Source of the DNA: an uncultured Erythrobacter sp.
GTDB lineage: Bacteria > Pseudomonadota > Alphaproteobacteria > Sphingomonadales > Sphingomonadaceae
Direction: 5' to 3'
Assembly (NCBI GenBank): GCA_947502305.1
Contig: CANMZA010000001.1
Span: 1,302,001 to 1,366,000, forward strand
Length of the DNA stretch: 64,000 nt
Below the pieces are notes generated by a model. It ran no database searches, was not told where the DNA came from, and saw only the letters and a program-made list of their open reading frames with translations. Numbering within the stretch: position 1 is the first letter of the stretch; each line of letters opens with the position of its first letter. The translations under genes and the position numbers were made by a program. Positions 59,491-64,000 of the stretch are shown piece by piece.

Positions 59491-61791
59491 TCAAAGAATT
59501 TCGTAGCGCACTCGAATTGTAAAACTGGTGCCGGCTTCCATTGCTCCGCCCGGACGGACGCGGAAATCGGTTATCGACGCATCGCAACCCTCGCCATCAT
59601 CGCTCGGATCATAGTCGAAATCGCTTCCGTCTGTTTCGGAGAATTCCAGATCGTCGTCATCCACTTCCAAGTCGGTCGGAATGCTGCCCGAACCGCCATA
59701 GTCATAGGTCAGCCCTGTCGCGCCGCCGGGATCGCCAAAGATCACAGGCCCGCCGCTGCGCGCCATCAGGCACATTTTCGCATCCGATGGTCCATCATCC
59801 CAAACCACCACCGTATCTGCATCGGTTGCCTCTGATCCGGTGTTGGTGACGGTGATCAAATATTCGACCGTCGCGCCGGGGATCGCTTTTGGCAAATTAC
59901 CGCCGCCAACAGGGCCATTGATGGGGTCGGAAATAACCGAACTGACTTTGCTCACCGACAACGTTGTAAAGGGACGACAGGCGTTGATGTCGTGAATGCC
60001 GATTGCCTGTTGGCCGGGGTCCACCGGCGCGGTTGTGTGGTTGCCATAACGCACGATGATAGTGTCGACCGCCTGAGTGAAGGTGACAACAACATTGCCG
60101 AGCGCCGCATCGGAATCCGAGGCACCATCACCAATCGCAACATTGCCGCCAGAAATGAAGTTCACATTGCCATTGGTCAGCACCGCATCAAATTCTGCGC
60201 CGCCATTATTGCTGCCGACAACCTCAACCCGGTCGGCAAATTGCCCTGCTAGAAAATCGACATCGAAGATTGTGAATTGCACGCCGGTCAAAGTGCGCGG
60301 CAAGGTCATGGTGATTTCAACATCGCCCGCTTGGTCGCCTTGATTGGCCAGCATGTTGAGCGCGGAATCCGGACCCGGCAATCCGCCGCTAAACACCGGC
60401 TCCACATTTGGGGATTGTCCGCCAAATGCGTTATTGTTCAAAAAGACGCCGTCATTGTCGAGCTGAAATCTAACATCGCCCAGATTATCAAATGCATATG
60501 TGTTGTCAGTCGTTCCCGGCGTCCAGCTGGAAATACTGTCCCAATCGAACACGGAAAGACCTGCTGGGCAGGATAGAACTGGCGGGACACCCGGCGCGCG
60601 CCCGCTTTGCACGGTAAAGCTGGAGGAGGCGAAGTCATCCTCTGACGCATCGCCATTGCCGGGCGTCGAATTGGGATCGTTTGCGCTGCTGTTGGATATC
60701 TCTGCGGTGTTTGTGATCACGGTTCCAGCGGCCGAAGACACTGTCCCAGTGATCGTCAAACTGGCGCTTTCACCCGGTGCAAGGGTGCCCACATCCCAGA
60801 CGCCTGTGCCCGAATCATACGATCCATCGCCGCTGGTGCTGGTCAGTGTAAAGCCCGCTGGAAGGTTTTCCTGAACAAGAACATTATCGGCGCTCAAAGC
60901 CGAATCAGCAGCATTCACCGCCGTCAAACGCCACGTCGCTGTGCCGCCTTGGATCGGAGGGGATCCAATCAGTGTTTTGGTCAGCGATAAATCTGCGCCT
61001 GGCGAGAAATAGCTGAGATCAGAAACGCTGACGAACTGATTTCCCGGATCGCCTGTGCCGGTATAGCTAAAATAGACGATCTGAATGCGCTGGACGGCTT
61101 GCCCGCCAAAATCGAAATTGACGTTGCCGTCTGTCGAGGTGAAGCCCGTGGTCCCAGTTCCGCGCCAGCCATTGACGACCGCGTCATTGGTGCGCGTGAC
61201 AGAGGAACCGATCGACCAAAACGCGGTGTTGGTCGCGGCATTGGTGAAGGCGCCGCTGGTATTGTCATCATAGAAGACTTCTACCGCGTCCGCATATCCG
61301 TTGAGATCGACATGGCTGAGCGAGAAATTAAGATCAGTGACCGCTTGGCTCAATGTGATCGTCATGGTCACTTTATCGAGCGGGTCGAATTGAGAATTGT
61401 TGAAATTCATGAATAGCGGCGTTGGCCCATCGCCAATCGTACCATTGAAATAGCTGACAAAGGTCGGCGCAAACGGCGCGGTGAATGTGCTGGGGCCAGA
61501 GGTTTGCGTTGTCCAAGTGACCGTCGCAACCGTGCCGTCCGATGCTGTGACAGTGGTGCCAGAGGGTAACGCACCCTGACTGGCGACGCCGGCATCGGCC
61601 CAATCCACGTCAGCAGACTGCGCATGCGCCGCGCCCGGCATAATTCCCGCAGCAAGCATCAAAACAGCAGCAAAACAGACAAGCAGCCGCGCAAAGAAAA
61701 ACAGGCGATCAAACATCTGTTTTGAGTAGGACATCATGGTAAACGAGGGGTTTACCGTCGCGGGAAATTCGGCGCGCATCATCGTAATCAC
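59491..61791 (-). CDS. DUF11-repeat exported surface protein
   Basis: 766 residues from the GTG at 61791 (ATGs at 61782/61779 and 61737 are also possible). The signal peptide is MFDRLFFFARLLVCFAAVLMLAAGIMPGAAHAQ in sense, i.e. hydrophobic residues about 28-57, cut after AHAQ. The mature part is acidic and beta-rich. A galactose-binding-like segment about 65-265 is followed by a DUF11 domain (about 270-400, ADLSLTKTL...VTNTAEIS). A second segment with DDNDGVFLNN-like text comes next, then a second DUF11 domain (about 600-700, YLITVTNTGSEATDADTVVVWDD). The very acidic tail contains LEVDDDDLEFSETDGSDFDYDPSDDGEGCD. It overlaps the upstream gene (GTGA). Confidence 0.78.
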   Translation of the reverse strand: MITMMRAEFPATVNPSFTMMSYSKQMFDRLFFFARLLVCFAAVLMLAAGIMPGAAHAQSADVDWADAGVASQGALPSGTTVTASDGTVATVTWTTQTSGPSTFTAPFAPTFVSYFNGTIGDGPTPLFMNFNNSQFDPLDKVTMTITLSQAVTDLNFSLSHVDLNGYADAVEVFYDDNTSGAFTNAATNTAFWSIGSSVTRTNDAVVNGWRGTGTTGFTSTDGNVNFDFGGQAVQRIQIVYFSYTGTGDPGNQFVSVSDLSYFSPGADLSLTKTLIGSPPIQGGTATWRLTAVNAADSALSADNVLVQENLPAGFTLTSTSGDGSYDSGTGVWDVGTLAPGESASLTITGTVSSAAGTVITNTAEISNSSANDPNSTPGNGDASEDDFASSSFTVQSGRAPGVPPVLSCPAGLSVFDWDSISSWTPGTTDNTYAFDNLGDVRFQLDNDGVFLNNNAFGGQSPNVEPVFSGGLPGPDSALNMLANQGDQAGDVEITMTLPRTLTGVQFTIFDVDFLAGQFADRVEVVGSNNGGAEFDAVLTNGNVNFISGGNVAIGDGASDSDAALGNVVVTFTQAVDTIIVRYGNHTTAPVDPGQQAIGIHDINACRPFTTLSVSKVSSVISDPINGPVGGGNLPKAIPGATVEYLITVTNTGSEATDADTVVVWDDGPSDAKMCLMARSGGPVIFGDPGGATGLTYDYGGSGSIPTDLEVDDDDLEFSETDGSDFDYDPSDDGEGCDASITDFRVRPGGAMEAGTSFTIRVRYEIL

Positions 61792-64000
61792 CGCTGCCCC
61801 AGACCGAGGAAGTCGAACGTGTCGGTGTCGAATTTGAACCGGACGGCGGCGAACACGCCTTTATCGGTGTTGCGCGCCGCAGCAAAATCGCCATCGCGGA
61901 ACCCTTCGACATTGTAACCCAGCGTCAGCAACATCCCGTCGGCTGGTACAAAACCGATCGTTGGGCCGTAAGCAAAATTGGTCACGTTGTCTTCGAGGTT
62001 CGCGCGGACCGTGCCGGTCGCGCCGATTTCGAAACGGTCACCGATACCGATGCGTGCGTCTGCGCCGACCAGCACGGTTGTGCCGGAAAATTCCGTGCCT
62101 TCAAATTCGTCAAAATTGTACCGGCCGCCCACAAACAAAGTGTATTCATCGCGGCGCGTTTGATGCTCGATACCGAATTCGTCTTCGTCCCAGCCGCGCG
62201 GGCTCCAATTGGTTGACCAGCTGCCGACCAAACGGCGCGAGACTGCATCGCCGTCAACGATCAGAGCTGTACGCCCTGCGCCGCCAGCTTGGCCCGCAAT
62301 ACCGCCGGTGACCCGGTCGCTGCGATATTCCAGCTTGCCCAGCATGGCGATTTCGGAGGCGTCAGGACGATGCGCGAATGCGATGCTGGCATCGAAAATC
62401 TCGGTCGCCGAGCCGTTGATGTCTTCGGCGCGGGTCCATGTTGCACCGGATCCGACAATGCTGCCTTCACCCAATTGACGGATCGCGCCAAAGGTTGCGC
62501 CAGTGCGGTCGGCTTGCTCGCCCTCGCGGTGCTCGCCGCGCGCTGTCACGCTCCAACGATCCTTGCGCCATGCGGCACCGATGGTGAAGGCGTTGAAGTC
62601 TTCAAATTGCTGATTGCCGGTGAACTGACCGCCGCTGGCCGCAGGTTGCAAATCATTGATCAGGTCATTGCCGTTTGGCACGCCGTTCAAGGTGCGGTTG
62701 CCGTCAATTGTGGCATCCAGCGTCAATTCCGGCGTCACTTGCAATGTTTGCGCAAGACCGAATGCTGCGAATGTACGGTTGCCAAATTCGCCGATGGTTT
62801 CTTGACCAACAGATGTGATGATCTGGCCGCCCTGCCACGGGGTCGCTTCGATCCCGCCGCGCAATTGGCGCGAATTGAACTGGCCACCATCGGCAATTTC
62901 ATACGTGCCGACCAAGCGGACATTGCTGGTCACGGCATAGCGGACGCCAAGCCGGTGACGGGCTGGCAAATCGACGCTTTCGGCGCTGTCCAGAGCAATC
63001 GAGCTGGTGGCGGACAATTCCAAAGTGTTGTCCAGCAGACGCTGCGTCACGCCAGCCTCAAGCACGGTCGATCTGTTGTTCGTGTCGTCAGCCAGACGGT
63101 CATCAAAATGGGTCAGACCAAGGCGCAAATCGGTGTTGCGGCGGGTGTAATTAACCTGTGCCTGAGCCGCACGGCGGCGCGAGCTGTCAGCCAGACTGTC
63201 GTCCTGCCAAACGCTGCCGATAACGCTGAGATTGTCGGCCAGGAATACGCGGCCATCAACGCCAACCTTGCGGCGGCCCAATTCGGCGCCGTTTTGTTGA
63301 CCGATGCCGTAATCGCTATCCAGCTGGCGGGCATAAGCAAGAATGTCGAGCTTGCCAGTTTGGTGCTGCACTTCGGCGATCCAACCGGTCGAGGTTGCCC
63401 CTTCGCTGCGGCTCATGGCGAGCTCGCCGCGAATTTCGGTGCTGTCGCCAATTTGCGCGCGCAGATCGAGCGAACCGATATCCGTGCGCCGTGCATCACC
63501 TTTATCGGTTATGGCATTGGCGCCGATGCGCACGCGGCCATCAAGGCTGTTCCAATCGACCCGCAGACCGGCATTCAGTTCCGCTTGGCCCAGACCGTCG
63601 GTTTCATATTCGACGATGATGAATTGCGGGTTCAGATTGTCATCGCGGCTCAAAACAGGGCGCGCGAATGTGATCGTGCCTGACAGCAAGTCGATATCGT
63701 AATCGAGGAAGCGTGTGAGCGTGCGGGTCGAAACAATCAGTTCCGAACGGAAACGGTCGCGCACTTCAATCGTAACCTGCTCGCTATTGGCGAGGATGCC
63801 GCGGCTGCCGAGTTGATACGGGCCGCTAATGCCTTGCCCCTGAATTTCGTCACGCTGAAGGCGGCTGGAGATTTCTGCGGCAAAACCGCTAGTCTTGAAT
63901 TGGCCAAAGCGTGCTTCGCCGCGAACACCGGTTGCAGTGCGGTTGTAACGGGCCAGACGGGTCTGGTCGAAAGCGGTCTCAAAATCACCATAGAGCGCGT
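61788..64000 (-). CDS. large beta-rich outer-membrane-type protein, 5' end beyond window
   Basis: The frame is open to the right edge (at least 736 residues) and ends at 61788. The visible N-terminal part reads ...FGQFKTSGFAAEISSRLQR, YQLGSRGILANSEQVTIEVRDR and FLDYDIDLLSGTITFARPVLSRDDNLNPQFIIVEYET. The rest is a run of alternating polar/hydrophobic strands with GxxGxRYAVTSNVRLVGTYE-like repeats, typical of a barrel of many strands. The pattern DYDIDLLSGTITFARPV is known from giant DUF11/OmpA-like proteins. A surface or outer-membrane channel/anchor is inferred. Its stop overlaps the DUF11-protein start (GTGA). Confidence 0.68.
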   Translation of the reverse strand, partial: ALYGDFETAFDQTRLARYNRTATGVRGEARFGQFKTSGFAAEISSRLQRDEIQGQGISGPYQLGSRGILANSEQVTIEVRDRFRSELIVSTRTLTRFLDYDIDLLSGTITFARPVLSRDDNLNPQFIIVEYETDGLGQAELNAGLRVDWNSLDGRVRIGANAITDKGDARRTDIGSLDLRAQIGDSTEIRGELAMSRSEGATSTGWIAEVQHQTGKLDILAYARQLDSDYGIGQQNGAELGRRKVGVDGRVFLADNLSVIGSVWQDDSLADSSRRRAAQAQVNYTRRNTDLRLGLTHFDDRLADDTNNRSTVLEAGVTQRLLDNTLELSATSSIALDSAESVDLPARHRLGVRYAVTSNVRLVGTYEIADGGQFNSRQLRGGIEATPWQGGQIITSVGQETIGEFGNRTFAAFGLAQTLQVTPELTLDATIDGNRTLNGVPNGNDLINDLQPAASGGQFTGNQQFEDFNAFTIGAAWRKDRWSVTARGEHREGEQADRTGATFGAIRQLGEGSIVGSGATWTRAEDINGSATEIFDASIAFAHRPDASEIAMLGKLEYRSDRVTGGIAGQAGGAGRTALIVDGDAVSRRLVGSWSTNWSPRGWDEDEFGIEHQTRRDEYTLFVGGRYNFDEFEGTEFSGTTVLVGADARIGIGDRFEIGATGTVRANLEDNVTNFAYGPTIGFVPADGMLLTLGYNVEGFRDGDFAAARNTDKGVFAAVRFKFDTDTFDFLGLGQR

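Noticed and set aside
62289-63683. A plus-strand open frame of more than 450 codons opposite the outer-membrane-type protein
   Set aside because: Low-complexity Arg/His/Ala-rich translation, no ribosome site, and strand-alternation of the minus-strand protein explains the lack of stops.
1-64000. CRISPR arrays, rRNA, tRNA, insertion sequences and prophage genes
   Set aside because: No regularly spaced repeats, no tRNA-like TTCGAAT arm with matching stems, no transposase, integrase or terminal inverted repeats were found on reading both strands.

Overview
The window is a continuous stretch of chromosome from an alphaproteobacterium, most likely of the order Sphingomonadales (an Erythrobacter- or Sphingomonas-like organism). 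This is inferred from the condensing-type 5-aminolevulinate synthase, the aroK-aroB pair beside small secreted proteins, the propionyl-CoA carboxylase / methylmalonyl-CoA mutase cluster, the MAPEG, LemA/DUF3137 and YbjN-type proteins, and the high G+C codon use. No rRNA, tRNA, CRISPR array, insertion sequence or prophage was seen. Nearly all DNA is protein-coding, in tightly packed, often overlapping operons.

Layout. 1-4.6 kb: two small envelope genes divergent from aroK-aroB and a cyclase-family hydrolase, then a MAPEG protein and a small conserved gene. 4.8-18.8 kb, all minus strand: the propionyl-CoA to succinyl-CoA pathway (pccB, epimerase, mutase, pccA) with biotin synthase, O-acetylhomoserine sulfhydrylase, a haem-dependent N-demethylase-like protein, an esterase, an SDR, glutathione reductase and several small membrane proteins slotted between enzymes. 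18.9-23.2 kb: a lone SIR2-like protein behind a strong hairpin, a DEAD-box helicase and two secreted paralogues with a TonB C-terminal-like domain. 23.5-27.8 kb: pgi divergent from lepB-rnc-era. 27.8-38.4 kb: a third TonB-C-like protein, a small HTH-like protein, a response regulator, topA, a VWA protein, two paralogous membrane proteins, dprA-plsY and divergent murI. 38.6-41.9 kb: hemA, a TauD-family dioxygenase, a nitroreductase and a response regulator.

42-48.6 kb carries an alternative spermidine route: ornithine decarboxylase (putrescine), carboxy(nor)spermidine dehydrogenase and its decarboxylase, with the LemA/DUF3137 pair, a YbjN protein and a low-G+C orphan membrane gene in between. 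48.9-54.8 kb: a threonine/serine dehydratase, btaA-btaB for the phosphorus-free betaine lipid DGTS, two tandem MAPEG proteins, trxB and a tyrosine phosphatase. 55-59.4 kb: a response regulator and a trehalose operon (otsB, GH15 hydrolase, otsA). 59.5-64 kb: a DUF11-repeat exported protein translationally coupled to a large beta-rich outer-membrane-type protein that runs off the right edge.

The most unusual signal is that murI and otsA have no ATG/GTG/TTG codon upstream of their essential N-terminal catalytic motifs. They appear to start at AUU and AUA, and a response regulator may also use AUU. Other points worth following are the hairpin-fronted SIR2 gene, the TonB-C-like trio, the orphan membrane gene in the polyamine operon, the structured ornithine decarboxylase leader, and the coupled DUF11/barrel pair.
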